Source: Canna indica
Taxonomy: Eukaryota; Streptophyta; Magnoliopsida; Zingiberales; Cannaceae
NCBI GenBank assembly: GCA_034359265.1
Contig: CP136896.1
Span: forward strand, 16,647,501 to 16,711,500
Length of the DNA stretch: 64,000 nt
Reading direction: 5' to 3'
In this document: in pieces, positions 11,919-24,596 of the stretch
Layout: each line of letters opens with the position of its first letter
Position numbering within the stretch: position 1 is the stretch's first letter
Position numbers and translations under genes: made by a program
The notes under the pieces: model-generated
The model's database searches: none
The model's input: only the letters and a program-made list of their open reading frames with translations
What the model was told of the DNA's origin: nothing

Positions 11919-13693
11919 ATGTCGCGAGCCCCAGGCTATCGTTCTAGGGCTCGTCGAACAGGACTAGCTTCGCCGCCGCCGCCACTGCCCGCGACAACTG
12001 CGCACCCTACCACCACTACCACCATCACGGAGCCAGTGTATTGGCAGGGGAGGGGGGTAATTGCCCCCCCCCCCCCCCCCAAACATTGGTACCTCCATTG
12101 GGTGTATATATTAATATTATATATATATATTAGTATTTACTTATATTTGTCCTCCCCCTAAAAATATTTTTTTTAAAATATAATTGCGCTCGTGATATGC
12201 GATTTTATATTTCGACATCTATAGTTCCACCATCGGCCCTAGAGGCTCGAGGTCATCGTAGGCCTCGTGGGCCTAATCGGGGGGCTAATGTACCGTCATC
12301 GACCAACCAGCATCAGCGGATATCATTGCACGGTCTAAAGTAAGTATCAAAGTTTATTTATTATACTTGTTAATTAATTATTGCTACTTATGTTGTTATA
12401 CTTGAGTTGTAGATTCGAGCAGGACGATGTTGCATGCAATATCACTACTATTGTCAATAGCTTCTTTCAAGAGCCGTCACGTTCATGGACCCACGTGCCG
12501 AAGCCTTCTCGAGATTTATTATGGTCTGAGTTCGAGGTACATAGTTTATTAATTTTTTAGTTAATTGTATTAATATTTAAAATGATTGTATTACTTAACT
12601 TATTTTCTTTTTGTAGGCCTGATACACTTGGGATCTCGCCATTCAAGTCTCGGTGGAGGATGCTTGGGAAGGTTACTGTAAGAGACTTTTCAAGGATATC
12701 CTTCACCAGGCGCGAGATGAGGCGCGGACGAGTGTAGGTGGTAATAGAGATACACCTATGGATGCGCTCAGGGGACATAGGCCCACCTGGATGTCGACCG
12801 ACGTATGGGATTGGCTATGCGACATCTGGGCATTAGAGAGGTGGCAGGGTGCCTCCCGAACGGCACACCAGAATCAGATGATGCTAGTCGAGGGATCCGT
12901 CGCCCGATATAACGGTGGGTCCATCCCATTTACTAACCATGAGCATCGATTGGTAAGTAATATAATAATTGTATTATTTTTTATTATTATAGAAAAATAA
13001 TTATATTTATTTTACTGCAGGGGACGCGAGACGAGCAGGGGACGCTCATCCCGGCTAATCCTCTGAGGGTCTTTGAGGAGACGCATAGATATCAGCGTGG
13101 TCCTCGTCGAGGTGAGTTCATCAGCAGCAGGCTGAAGACGATACTGGTAAGTTAATATTTAAATTTTTTTATCTAGTTCTATTATGTATAATTAATTTAA
13201 TTAATCAACTAATTAATTTTCTTTAAAGGCCACGTATAGTGAGTTGGTTACCCAGCGGGGAGGTGATCCTGCACAGCATCAGCTTGATGCTGACACATGG
13301 ATGCAGCTGGCAGACGTCAACCACGACCGTGTATATGGTACTGGCACAACGGCCCACTCACGGGTGTTCTTGCAGCCACAAGATGCGGGGTTGTCTGCTT
13401 CCACCTCCTTCATTGCTGGTACATCAACATCACGTGCAAATCAGGATCGATTAGCGGCCGCCGAGACTTCTCAAGCACGCCTCATCACCGACATGGCTGT
13501 TATGTGGGAGTATATGGCACAGATGACTCACTATGTGGCGCATATAGCTACTTGCATACTCGGTTCTTCGGCTCCTCCACCTCACCCGTCAGTCGGTGCG
13601 ACAACATCAGCATCAGATCCATCATCATCGTCGACGCCGACTGGTGCTCTCCCCACGCAGTCCCTCTCCTCGCCGCCTCCACCTAATCAATGA
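11919..13693 (+). pseudogene. CACTA ORF1 (TNPA-type, plant Ptta/En/Spm transposase_24-like)
   Basis: Exons were deduced from splice sites and by comparison with the paralogue at 54308-55843: 11919 to about 12034, about 12229-12339, 12413-12536, 12617-12952, 13021-13146 and 13229-13693. Shared landmarks are RRPRGPNR, FEQ(D/E)(D/E)V, W(T/S)HVP, LLW(S/R)EFE, WDWLCDIW..WQ, GGSI and RVYG. Later exons keep phase exactly. Defects: an in-frame TGA at 12620-12622, where the paralogue has CGC (Arg), and an insertion of about 190 bp in the first coding exon that includes a run of 17 C (12064-12080). The C-terminus is Ser/Pro rich. In En/Spm this protein class binds subterminal repeats; that role here is inferred from family. 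Confidence 0.8.
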
Positions 13694-13918
13694 TGGATTA
13701 TTTTGATAGGATGTAAATATTATATTATTTTGATATGATGTAAATATTATATTATTTTGATACGATGTAAATATTACATTTTAATATTATTGTTGATCCT
13801 GCACATATTGTTTTGATGATTTATATTGTTGATTTGGTGGTTCATATTATTTATATAAATATTAGCTGCAAACAGGAATTTATATTTTATATATTAAAAA
13901 AAATAACACAGATATATC

Positions 13919-14165
13919 TGCGACGACCGTCGCCATCGCAGAATGCATGTCGACTCGATCGCGTCATGCGGTCACAAAATGACCAGGCAACGGCATTGCG
14001 ACAGTTTTCCGTCGTCGCAATATATATTATTTTTGACGTCCACATAGTAGACACAGAAACTCTATCGCAATATATACTATTTGCGACGTCCACGTAGTAG
14101 ACGCAGAAACTCTGCGACCACATCTTCTGCGACGGCTCTCCGACCGCTGAGTCTGTCGCAGATAA
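13919..14165 (+). repeat. CACTA subterminal repeat region
   Basis: Short CpG-rich motifs of the type CTGCGACG and CGTCGCA recur in both orientations. A longer piece (GACGTCCACRTAGTAGAC followed by RCAGAAACTCT) is repeated at about 14033 and 14086. Such arrays are the usual binding platform for CACTA ORF1 proteins. Confidence 0.7.
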
Positions 14166-14182
14166 CGATGTTTTTAGTAGAA

Positions 14183-14639
14183 TTACTAATGGGAGGGGGG
14201 GGCTAATGGAGGTGGGAGGTTTTGTGAACATTTTAAAGTCAAGGTAGGTCTTGCGCACATGACCTATAGTCAAAGGGGTTCTGTACAATTTACACTTTTT
14301 CAAATTGAAACCAAAATTATACATTAGTTGGAATCATTTTGCATTGATTTATTTCAGTATAACTTGCTTCATTTATTTAGTTCTTTAACTTTAAACTATT
14401 TCAAAATCCCCCTTTAATTTTTTTACTTTCCTATTACTGGTTTTTAAAAGAATTAATTATCACTAATCTCTATGGATACGACCCAACTCATCGCTATTAC
14501 AAACTTATATTTTTAAAAGAGTAGAAATTTTCTTTTTGTTGGATTCGATACCCATCAAAGTTATAGAGGTTAAGATAAAATTTGATTGTTATTATTTCAA
14601 AGGAATTAAACAATTTATTTTTGTTCAATCTACCTAATT
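14183..14639. other. No recognisable gene
   Basis: AT-rich sequence with a G-rich patch near 14190-14220. The part after about 14540 may be a highly decayed 5' extension of the LINE, but I cannot support a frame there. Confidence 0.5.
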
Positions 14640-17470
14640 TTTTAAAGAGTTTTTCTCTTATTATTATCAAAAATTATGGAGTAGTTCTTCTGTTAATATA
14701 TAATTTTACTATTCAACTTTGATCTCTTATTGCCCCTTTCTCCAAAAATGAGATCTAGGATATCATTAAATCTATGGCCAATAGTAAAAGCCCTGGAGTT
14801 GATGGTTTCACTGTGGAATTTTATAAGAGCTACTGGTATATTATTTCTGATGATATTTTTAATTGTTTTCAAAACTTTCACTCTACTGGTTTCCTTCCTC
14901 ATGATTGGAATAAAATAATTTTTACTTTTATTCCTAAATGTAAAAATCTCAATAGGATTAAAGACTTCAGACCCATAGCTCTTTGTAATCTTTCTTACAG
15001 AATTTTAACCAAACTCATTGCTAATAGACTTAAGGAATGTTTACCTACCCTTATCTCTAAAGAATAGTATGTTTTTATTAAGGGTTGTAGTATACATGAT
15101 AATATATTGATTACTCAAGAAATGGCACATATCTTTGGTTTCAAAAGCAATAAACTTTATATCCATGTCAAGTTGGATTTAGAAAAAGCTTATGACTCTT
15201 TATCTTGGGATGCTATAATTTTTGTTTTAGAATTTTGTGTTTTCCCTCCTTTATTTATTGGATGGATTAAATCTTGCATTTCTTCTGCTTTTTTTGCATA
15301 CATGATAAATGGTAATCTCTCTGGTTTCTTTCAATCTTATAGAGGCATTAGACAGGATGATCCCTATCCCCTTTTTTATATATCATTGTTGCTCATACTT
15401 TGACTTTACTTATTAATAAGGCTATGGATGAGAATATTTTTACTCATCTCAAGATAAATAATTCTCTTACTATCAGTCATGTAATGTTTGCTGATGATAT
15501 ACTTCTTTCTTTCAACAATAGTATTAATAGTTTCAAAACCATTTTTCAACACTATTTTCATCTTACCGGACGTACATAAAGTAAATCTTCAAAAATCTGT
15601 TGTTTTTCCCCAAACATACTCCTCCTAGTATTAAAACTGACATTTGTAATAAATTGTTGATTCAAGAAGGCCTCTTTCCTTTTAAATATTTGGGAGCTAT
15701 TATTTCCTTCCGCAAACCTCCTAAAAATGTGCATGATTTTCTTTTTGACCAATTGAATTCTAAACTTGGTTCCTAGCAATCTAACTATTTGCCCCAAGCT
15801 GGTAAATTGACTCTTATTAAGTATGTGCTTACCTCTATCCCTATTCATTCTATGTCTGTTTCTTGGCTTTCTAAGATGAACTTGAAGAAGATGAATTCTA
15901 TAATTGGTAACTTTCTATTGCGGAATAGGAGAGATAAGAGTGGTATGCATCTCATTTCTTGGAATACCATTACCCTTCCTAAGCCTTTAGGAGGTCTTGG
16001 TATCCTATGATGTTTACCTTCAGAGTCTATCCTTGCATGACAAGAGAATTGAAGCTTATTTAAATAACCATGATAATAACTAGGTTAGTTTGGTTGAGTT
16101 GAAATATCATATGGCTTGTTCTCTTAATCACTCTCCTTCTACTCAGTGCTCTTGGTCTTGGAGACTTTTTCTTAAAGCTTTTAAATATTTACAGTTTGGT
16201 TTTGAAAAAGTTATCAATTGTGGTATGAATTCTTCTATCCTTATGGATAATTGGTGTTTAGATACTCCTATTTGCTTGAAGCTTACTTTCTTTAAGTGCT
16301 TAACTTGACTACTACTACTACTAGTCATTTAATTGTTAATCAACATTGGAATCATTCTGTTGGCTTGACTATTTTTGATAAGAACATGTGGGAACATATT
16401 ACTACACTTGACTTGCCCCAAAAACCCAGTGATGATATTTCGGTATGAAAGGAAAGTACTAGGAGAAATGTTACCACTGCTGCAGCCTACTCCTTCCTCC
16501 TCAACCTAAATTTACCTATAAATAATCTTTCTTACAACTGGGATGCTATCTGGTAGCTTGACATTCCTAATAAAGTTAAGATTTTTCTTTGGAAAATTGC
16601 TCATGGCAAACTTCTTAATTACCAAAGCCAGATTGTACTCTATTGGCCTTTCTCCTAACAATAATTGTGTCTTTTGTGGGAATCATTCTAAAACTCCTGA
16701 ACACCTTTTCTGCTACTATAATTATGACACTACTATTTTTAATCTTCTTCAAAGATACCTTCAGCCTACCCTTCCTGATAGTTCCACCTGGATGCTTGGT
16801 AGTAACATTTTGTTTCTTAGTGATGATTCGGTTCATCACTTAAGTAGAAAGTCAATTGTCGTATCTTGGTGGTTTATCTGGTTTTCTAGGAATGAGTGGT
16901 TGCATTAGGCGAGACAGCTTTCCCCATAGTGCTTAATGAGGAAAATTCTTACCTTTCTAAAGGCTATGAAGGATACCCAAAAGTCTAAGGGTAACTTAAA
17001 TAATAGAACTCCTAAGCTATGTCAATGGTCTGCTCCTCCTTTAAATTTTATTAAGATTAAATGTGATGCCTCTATTGATAGAAACAATACATAAATTGGC
17101 TTTGTTGTAAGAAACCACATGAATGTATGTTTATACACCGTTTGCAAGATTTTTAACAGTAAAAATACTATCTTATATGTTGAAACTTTAGCTTAAAAGA
17201 CGCTTTTCTTTTTGTTAGATGAATTACCAAGATGTCATTATTAAACCTGATTCTAAAATTCTAATGGATGGTTTGGCTCAGCGCATCTGCCCGGATTGGA
17301 GAATTCAAGCCCTTGTTAATGATATTTTTGATATGTTGTAAGCTTGTAATTATGTCCTATTCAAGTTTTTTTATCAGAATTGTAACAAAGCAGCCCATTG
17401 GGTTGCAAACTATATTAGGTGTTGTGGTTCTTCTTATGTTTGGTCACTTGTTCGACCACCTGAATTAGAA
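14640..17470 (+). mobile_element. LINE (L1-type) ORF2 remnant, 5'-truncated
   Basis: Plus-strand fragments in ORF2 order: ANSKSPGVDGF and DFRPIALCN (RT front part, 14780-15000); KLDLEKAYDSLSWD with a catalytic Asp (about 15170-15210); GIRQDDPYPL, where plant LINEs usually have RQGDPLSP; VMFADDI, the FADD active site (15480-15500); then KLTLIKYVLTSIP and LPKPLGGLG; a zf-RVT-like Cys/His part (NNCVFCGN, about 16650) and an RNase H-like end (IKCDASID, about 17060; RNCNKAAHWVANY-like near 17390). Stops and frame changes break it at least six times (for example TAG at 15065-15067). No poly-A tail or target duplication is visible. Endonuclease and ORF1 are absent. Confidence 0.9.
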
Positions 17471-17736
17471 CGAATCGTTGTAAGGGATCGTGATGATCCT
17501 GGTTATCTTAGAGTAATATAAGTTATTTTAATTTGCAAGAGAAAAACCTCTAATACCAAGAAGGTTGGCAGTGAAATATTGGTGAGTAAAGTGTGTTATG
17601 GTGCTAGCATATCGATGCATTGAACGATGGTCTTTTGACTCGCTTGTAGTTTTGAGCTATTGCGCAAGGATATTTTAAGACCCATTGAACCTTAAATGTG
17701 TTTTTCAACGAGGATACATATAACCTATGAATATGT

Positions 17737-19098
17737 TGTTGGCTTTAAGTTTTCAACCTTGGTCTTAATCTCTTAATCTCGGTTTTGATGATAACAAACA
17801 TGGAACTAATATTTTGTCGAGAAATCTTTCAGGTTCCATATCGATTAGCGTTCAATGTCCTTGATCGAAAATATCGAAAGAAATCAAAAATTGGAAGGAC
17901 ATTGATCATCACGCTCGGGTTCGTCGCGGAAATTTCTCAAAGATCGATGAGTGCACCAAAATCGCATTGGACGAGTCCAAAGATCAAATGAAAAACTCTC
18001 CAAGTTGATGCTCGTTGAAAGCTGAAACTTGGAAACGAAGCGTGGAAGAAAAAGGGCTGAAAAATCAATTTTAGCCTAGGTTCGGTAGCGGTCGATCGGA
18101 TTGAGGATCGCACAGTCGCGCGACCCTGGCTCCACTGATTTGGTCGACCGCGCGAATGTGGGATCGAGTGTCTTGCGACAGTCGGTCGACCCGTCGGTCG
18201 ACTGATCACTCACATAAGCCAGCGATCACCCCAAGCGATCGATCAGTCGGTCGACCGACCAATCGACCGAGCGTCTACAGCGGATAGTTTTCTATCCGTT
18301 GAGCTACCGTTTCCTTGAGATGCTATAAATAGCATTCATCTAACCTCTCTAAAATTCTTCCTTGAAAATTACAGATTTCATTGAGCATCAAAAAGAGAGA
18401 TCTAAGCCTTCCAAAAGATTTAGTGCTTGCGCTCGGTTCTTTCGCCAACTACTTCTTCAAGCGCACACTCTGCTCCTCAACTCAGGAATTGATTCGAGCT
18501 CTATGACTCGACGAGTTGGAGGTTTCAAGGCTTGGAAAAGAGCTCGAATCCTTGGTTTTATTTTAAGCTCTTTTCACTTGTATTTTTAAAGTTATTTGAA
18601 CATCTTAATTTGGATTTGTGCGTGTGAAGACCTAGGATTGTTAGGTCTTGAAATTGGTGGTAGAATGTGTTTGAGGTTTAAATCCACCGGTGTAATTAAA
18701 CGTAGTTTGCTAGGATTAAGTGAGTTGTCCCTTAGGGTTGAGATGGAAGAGTGCTCTCGATAAGAAGGCGGAGACTTCCGGGTGTGGAAGTGCCTTAGGT
18801 CGAGAGTGAGACTCTTCGAGTCAAAGTCCTCTGTGTAAGGGAAATCGATTTAATCTAGTTAAACTAGTTTGGAAATCCTAAGTGGGGTGCTTAAGTAGTG
18901 GAGTAGACATTGGGGCCGAACCACTATAAATTACTGTGTTAGCATTGTATTTATTGTTGTTTGTGCTTAAATATTTATATCGCTTCCGCATCAAATCATT
19001 CAATCAAAAATTGCCTAAACGATTAAAATCTAATTTAGACTAATTAATTTAGTTAACACACTATTCACCCCCCCTCTAGTATTGCCATTTCGACTACA
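17737..19098 (+). mobile_element. Solo LTR, copy 1 of a three-copy family
   Basis: A 1362-bp block beginning TGTTGGCTTTAAG and ending CGACTACA, flanked by TATGT (17732-17736) and TATGC (19099-19103). It is collinear with 34304-35935 (inverted) and 61011-62646: all share the opening TTTTGATGATAA, a cluster of GTCGAC/GATCGACC palindromes, a TATA box, a conserved block with the complement-equivalent of GACTCTTCGAGTC, and the end CACTATTCA(C/T)CCC. No coding region is present. TG...CA ends with 5-bp flanking repeats argue for a solo LTR. Confidence 0.85.
18089..18331 (+). promoter_or_regulatory. Palindrome cluster and TATA box of solo LTR copy 1
   Basis: From 18089 to 18273 the motifs GTCGAC, GATCGAT and GGTCGACC recur many times. 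A TATA box (TATAAATA, 18324-18331) follows about 50 bp downstream. The same order and spacing occur in the other two copies, which suggests an LTR U3 enhancer plus core promoter; activity is inference. Confidence 0.55.
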
Positions 19099-19457
19099 TA
19101 TGCTATAACATGAGAGTTATTGTGTAGTACTTACTAGCTATCTTAGGATAGTCGTCCATGTTTGAGTGGTCTAGAGGGGTCACTTTTGGATGCTCGGGAG
19201 TGCATAGGAAATCCATAGTATTATTATCCAATTTCGCTCTTGATTGATATATTGTGTTATAAAGTTGCATTTGTATAACCATGGTGCGATTGTGGTATTT
19301 AACCTTGATGCATTAGGTATAATGCATTATAGTGGATATTGATATGAGTTAATTAATAGTGTTGTAGTATGGTGTACATGACATTTGATGCATTGAGTGG
19401 ACCATATTGTGATAGTGTTATGGGATAGCTTCTAGCATTGTCGGTTGATGTGCATAA
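19099..19457. other. No recognisable gene
   Basis: AT-rich flank between the solo LTR and the next retrotransposon; nothing recognised. Confidence 0.5.
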
Positions 19458-20886
19458 TGTTAGTAGTGTGTCGTAGGCCAATGAAATAATATTATCATTG
19501 TAGTTTTCCTTTTGTTTTAAATGGAACATCTTGTTATTCATTGTGAGCATGTTTGACTTAATAATAGACTCCTTGAATAGCTGATTCCGCCTAATGGTCA
19601 TCAAGTACGAGACTTAATAGTAAAACCCTAAGGCAGTTGGAATCCTATTGTAAATAGTCCCTAGTCGGTCATTGTCTTGGAACGATAACGAATGAATACT
19701 AGTATGCAGTCTGATTGACGATGATCATGTTTTACTGGTCATGGATATGTGATATTAAAATCATATCATAAACACATGTTGGAGAACATGGTATCAGACA
19801 GGCCCACTGTGAGAATACTACGTGGATTATATCATTAGTATCTCATAACGGTAGTGATACGTCACTCCTATGACCTGATGTCACCATAGATTCCTACATG
19901 AGGAATTCTGTGTTTTGACCTCGTCTAACATCACCTTTAACAGAGTCGTAATAAGGACTACAGTTGGACATGGAATGAATCATGCAGAGAAATATGTGTA
20001 GTCAAAGAGGAATTTGTCCCTCTCGTATATAATAGAGATATCTCTGGGCCCCTTGATGAGTGTGACTGAGGAAATGCATGGTCATGCTCAAATGAATTGA
20101 TAAGGGTATCAATGTCATTTGTTAAGTCAGACTACTCAGGAATCAAGAAACCAGATTGAGCAATATAAGGATGATGAAATCCATGCCTTATGCTCGATCC
20201 AAATATCGCATGAAAAAATGACAAAGTATCATACTGTGAGTTAAATTGCTCAGATCACCGACCTTCACTTGACTTGGGAAGTCATAATCACTTGATAGAG
20301 GCCGCTTATAACTTGTGGGCTGCAAATGTGTTTTGGACCTACTGCCAACGTTAAGTGAACCTACAGGGTCACACACATCAAGCGAATAGAATTGGGCTTA
20401 GGGTTATGATTCAGCGAATTGGATCCGCATGGCCATTAACCCATATTCTCTCTTCGCAATTTTGAAGATTAATTTCGAATTTGAAAAGGAGTTTTCAAAT
20501 TTGGAATTAATTATTCTGAATTTTAAATGTGATTTAAAATTGGAATTGTGTTTATTACAATTTAAGTAATGTATCTTTAATATTCGATACTAAAAGATAC
20601 ATTATAATTGACATCGTGAACTTAGGAAATTCATCCTTGATAATTGTTATTAAGGATATATTTTATTCGGATAATAAAATCGTTTTAAAGATTCTGAATA
20701 TGGCTTTGAATTGATCAACGGTTGTGATGACTTGTTCAATATAATTGACGCGTCTATAGATACCCGCCTATGGCTTAGACGGGTATGTGATCATCTCCTG
20801 GTGGTTGCCAACCTCTTATAACAAGGAAGCTGACCTCCTTTTGAAGAAAGCCAAGCTCCCTTTAATTTGTAGCAGCCGACCTCCAC

Positions 20887-20932
<46 letters not shown>

Positions 20933-21261
20933 AAAGAGTGCAAAAGGTGTTCCATGCTCGTCCAGATCGAAAGGTGTTCCGATGGAGCCGAGCTAGCACT
21001 CGAGAGCCCCCCAGTTCATTGTGTCCGTCCGTGTGCTAACCGTAGAGGGCATTCATCGCTAGGCAACACATTGGATTCGGAGTAAGATCGTGATCTTGGA
21101 TTCACGGAGCAGAAGACAGAGTACGGTCTTCAAATGTATAATTATTAACATAGTATTGATTTAACTGAGACACGTGAATCCGATTGGGTAGAGGATCGTG
21201 TTCATATTTTCGTCGCGTGTAACAGATTTTTGTTTTTTGCCCGGCCCTACATGACCCAACA
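19458..21261 (+). repeat. 5' LTR (1804 bp)
   Basis: Near-identical overall to 23116-24918. A promoter-like TATA motif (GTCTATAGATACCC, near 20753) precedes a purine microsatellite (GA)n at 20891-20929, which sits in the transcribed part. In the other LTR the same position has (TA)n followed by (GA)n, so the repeat has changed independently after insertion. Confidence 0.93.
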
Positions 21262-21262
21262 G

Positions 21263-21275
21263 TCGTATCAGAGCC
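21263..21275 (+). promoter_or_regulatory. Primer binding site
   Basis: TCGTATCAGAGCC one base after the 5' LTR differs at one position from the common tRNA-Met complement TGGTATCAGAGCC. Confidence 0.88.
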
Positions 21276-22654
21276 TCTTGCATTCTCGGTTAAATTGATC
21301 TTTGTGTGATTTATCTTCTGCTTTTTATTCATGTTATGTAATAGTTTGCGTAGATATGTTTGCAAGAGAATAAATCAGATGATATATATGTTATTGGAAA
21401 GTGTATAATGCGATTATACATGAACAAATTTCACGGTGCCATAATATGATTAAGTCATAGAAATATGGATCTGCCAACCGGCATAGCTCATGCCCTTGTT
21501 GATGGCAAAGAGCGTTGTGGCGCCTGTTCAGTGACACATCGGCAGTTTGCTGAGGTCCCCTGCTTGATGTGTCGAGGTCGTTGGGATCGTGCGGCGATAT
21601 GCAAATAGGATTTATGAAATAATTTTTTTGCTCTAGGGCCGCTGCCCCCTTCAACCCCCGCAAGGGGCGCTGCCCCCTTGACCCTCGAGACCATCGTAGG
21701 GCGTCGGGGCTTTGCCCCGACATTATTCATTGAACCCAAAGGAGTTTGGATTTGTTAGATTTAATTTTCCATAATATGATTATGTATTGGATGCTATTTT
21801 GTGAAAATTGCATGGTGCGTAGCATGGCCCCCTCAGACCTCTGTGTATGGCATATTGTAATTTTATGCGGCCTGCGTGTCGCTTATAAAATTGTAATTTG
21901 ATTACGGTCTGCTTGTCGTTCCTTCCTTATTGTAATTTTTTAATTTCATTTTAGAGTTATAGAATTGGATTAGTTGTTACTTTAATGGAGGACGATGAGG
22001 CAATCACTAGATGCCATTGGGCGAGCTCATGGAGATGAAGACTCCCCTAGATTGACCCTTGATCTCCATATTGGCTCATGGAGATCATTTAGGTTTTGGG
22101 GCTATGTTATGTCAATGTTTATCTTTATGCATTGTATTTATATTCTTATGATGTGATATATTTAGAATACATGAGTATTAGATGCATGTTTCTAAAATTG
22201 TTTTAAAATACCCTCACATAATAGTAAGTCATTAAAAATGCCTCCCGTGATCAAACACCTGTCAAGACTTCAATTGTCCTAAAGCAGGGTGTATTGGACC
22301 ATCTTAATAAAGAAGGAATTGGATAATGGTGATATCCAAAGGTTTCATATGGTTTGACTTAACTAGTCCATCAAAATGATTTTGGGACTTGGGCATAATA
22401 TGAGATATGGATCACCAGGACATGAGATGTCAATCCCATAGATATCCAAGAGTCACATAGGGATGTGATTGGAAAGGAGTTCCCTACCTAAGCTCTAAGC
22501 AATAAGCCAAAGCTTACTTGGAGTTTGAGTAAAACATGGATCTTGGCCCACTAATAAATACCAAGTGTTGATATTTTCATATTAATTATTTGAGGGTCAA
22601 TTTAATTAGTAGGAGTTATTTGCTCATACTTTGCATATTTGTTCTGTGTAGATA
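21276..22654 (+). other. Leader region of the deleted copia element, no gene
   Basis: Untranslated interior between primer binding site and gag. It contains GC-rich inverted pieces around 21630-21720 (repeats of GGGGC/GCCCC and CTGCCCCCTT) that can fold back. No protein-coding frame was supported. Confidence 0.55.
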
Positions 22655-22883
22655 ATGGCATTAAACAACACACCTAATTGAAACCTGCGATTTGTCCTTG
22701 AGAATGAAAAATTGAAAGGGACAAACTTCCTTGACTGGTTCAAGAACTTGAGAATTGTTCTCAAGCAAAAACGGAAGTTATATGTCCTAGAGGAACCTAT
22801 CCCTAATAAACCTGCAAGCAATGCCCCTGTGATTGACTCTGTCGATTTCACTTGCCTTATGATTTGCACCATGGAATGGAGCC
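22655..22883 (+). pseudogene. gag N-terminal fragment (copia)
   Basis: ATG at 22655 opens MALNNTPN, hits a TGA at 22679-22681, then continues with LKGTNFLDWFKNLRIVLKQ and KLYVLEEPIPNKPA. This is the gag start typical of copia elements of this branch (the family motif is NFxDWxRNLRIVL). The frame runs into RNase H-derived sequence near 22880, so everything from mid-gag to RNase H is missing. Confidence 0.85.
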
Positions 22884-23115
22884 ATTGCACAGGCTAAGGA
22901 ACCTAGATCACATCAGCGATCCAAACATATTCTGAAACGTTTCCATCTCATTCGATAGATCATTAAGAGGGGAGATGTAAAGATATGCAAAGTACATACG
23001 ATGACATTGTTACTGATCCATTGAATAAACTGCTCCCACAGTCAAAGCTTGATAGTCATTCTAGATCATCGGATATGAGATACATGGATGATTGGGCCTA
23101 GTTCAAGTGGGAGAT
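22878..23115 (+). pseudogene. RNase H C-terminal fragment (copia)
   Basis: Immediately after the gag fragment, but in another frame, the sequence reads AIAQAKEPRSHQRSKHI, HLIR, IIKRGDV and DPLNKLLPQSK. This is the usual end of copia RNase H just before the purine tract. Stops are present. Its direct fusion to gag marks a deletion of several kilobases. Confidence 0.87.
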
Positions 23116-24514
23116 TGTTAGTAGTGTGCCCTAGGCCAATGGAACAATATTATCGTTGTAGCTTTCCTTTTGTTTTAAATGGAACATCTTGTTATTCATA
23201 GTGAGCATGTTTGACTTGATAATAGACTCCTTGAATAATTGATTCCGCCTAATGGTCATCAAGTACGAGACTTGATAGTAAAACCCTAAGGCAGTTGGAA
23301 TCCTATTCTAAATAGTCTCTAATCGGTCATGTCTTGGAACGATAATGAATGAAGACTAGTATACAGTATGACTGACGACAATCATGTTTTACTGGTCATG
23401 GATATGTGATATCAAAGTCAGATCATAGACACATGTTGGAGAACATGGTGTCAGGCAGACCCAGTACTGTGAGAATACTACATGGATTATATCATTAGTA
23501 TCTCATAACAGTAGTGATACGTCAGTCCTCCGACCTGATGTCACCATGGATTCCTACATGAGGAATTATATGTTTTGACCTAGTCTAACATCACCTTTAA
23601 CCGGGTGATAATAAGGACTACAGTTGGATATGTAATGAATTATGCAAAAGAATATGTGTAGTCATGAAGGAATTTGTCCCTCTCATATATGAGAGAGAGA
23701 TATATATATGGGCCCTTGATGAGTGTGAGTGAGGAAATGCATGAATTGATAAGGGTATTAATGTCATTTGTTAAGTCAGTCTACTCAGGAATCAAGAAAC
23801 TAGATTGAGCAATATAAGGATGATGCAAGCCATGCCTTATGCTCGATCCAAATATCGCATGACAAAAGGACAGAGTATCATACTTTGAGTTAGGTTGCTC
23901 GGATCACCGACTTTCACTTGACTTAGGTAGTCATAATATCTTGTTAGAGACCGCTTATGACTTGTGGGCTGCAAATGTGTTTGACTTATTGCCAACATTA
24001 AGTGAACTTACAGGCTCGCACACATATGACAAACTGAAGTGGGCTTAGGGTTATGACTCATCAGATTAGATCCGCATGACCATTAACCTGCAATCCTCTC
24101 TTGGTAATTTTGAAAATTAATTTCAAATTCGAAAAGGTGTTTTCAAAATTGGAATTAATTATTCCGGATTTTAAATGTGATTTAAAATTGGAATTGCATT
24201 GATTACAATTTAGGTAATGTATCCTTAATATTCGATATTATAAGGATACATTATAATTAACATCTTGAATTTAGGAAATTCATCCTCGATAAATTGTTAT
24301 TAAGGATATATTTTATTCGAACATTAAAATCATTTTAAAGATTCTGAATATGGCTTTGAATTGATCAATGGTTGTGATGACTTGTTCAATATGATTGATG
24401 CGTCTATAAATACCCGCCTATGGCTTGGACGGGTATGTCATCATCTCCTGGTGGCTATCGACCTCGTATAACAAGGAAGTCGACCTCCTTTTGAAGGAGC
24501 TAGCCGACCTCCAC

Positions 24515-24596
<82 letters not shown>

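Larger units (their letters stand above)
11880..14182 (+). mobile_element. CACTA (En/Spm) element fragment carrying ORF1
   Basis: A decayed TNPA-type ORF1 gene (11919-13693) is followed by a right-hand subterminal region (13919-14165) full of GCGACG/CGTCGC repeats in both orientations. The end TTTTTAGTAG at 14171-14180 resembles the CTAGTAGTG terminus of the CACTA element at 49944-56483, but the final two bases are changed. No TNP2 gene and no left TIR were found, so the left boundary is only the start of recognisable sequence. Confidence 0.72.
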
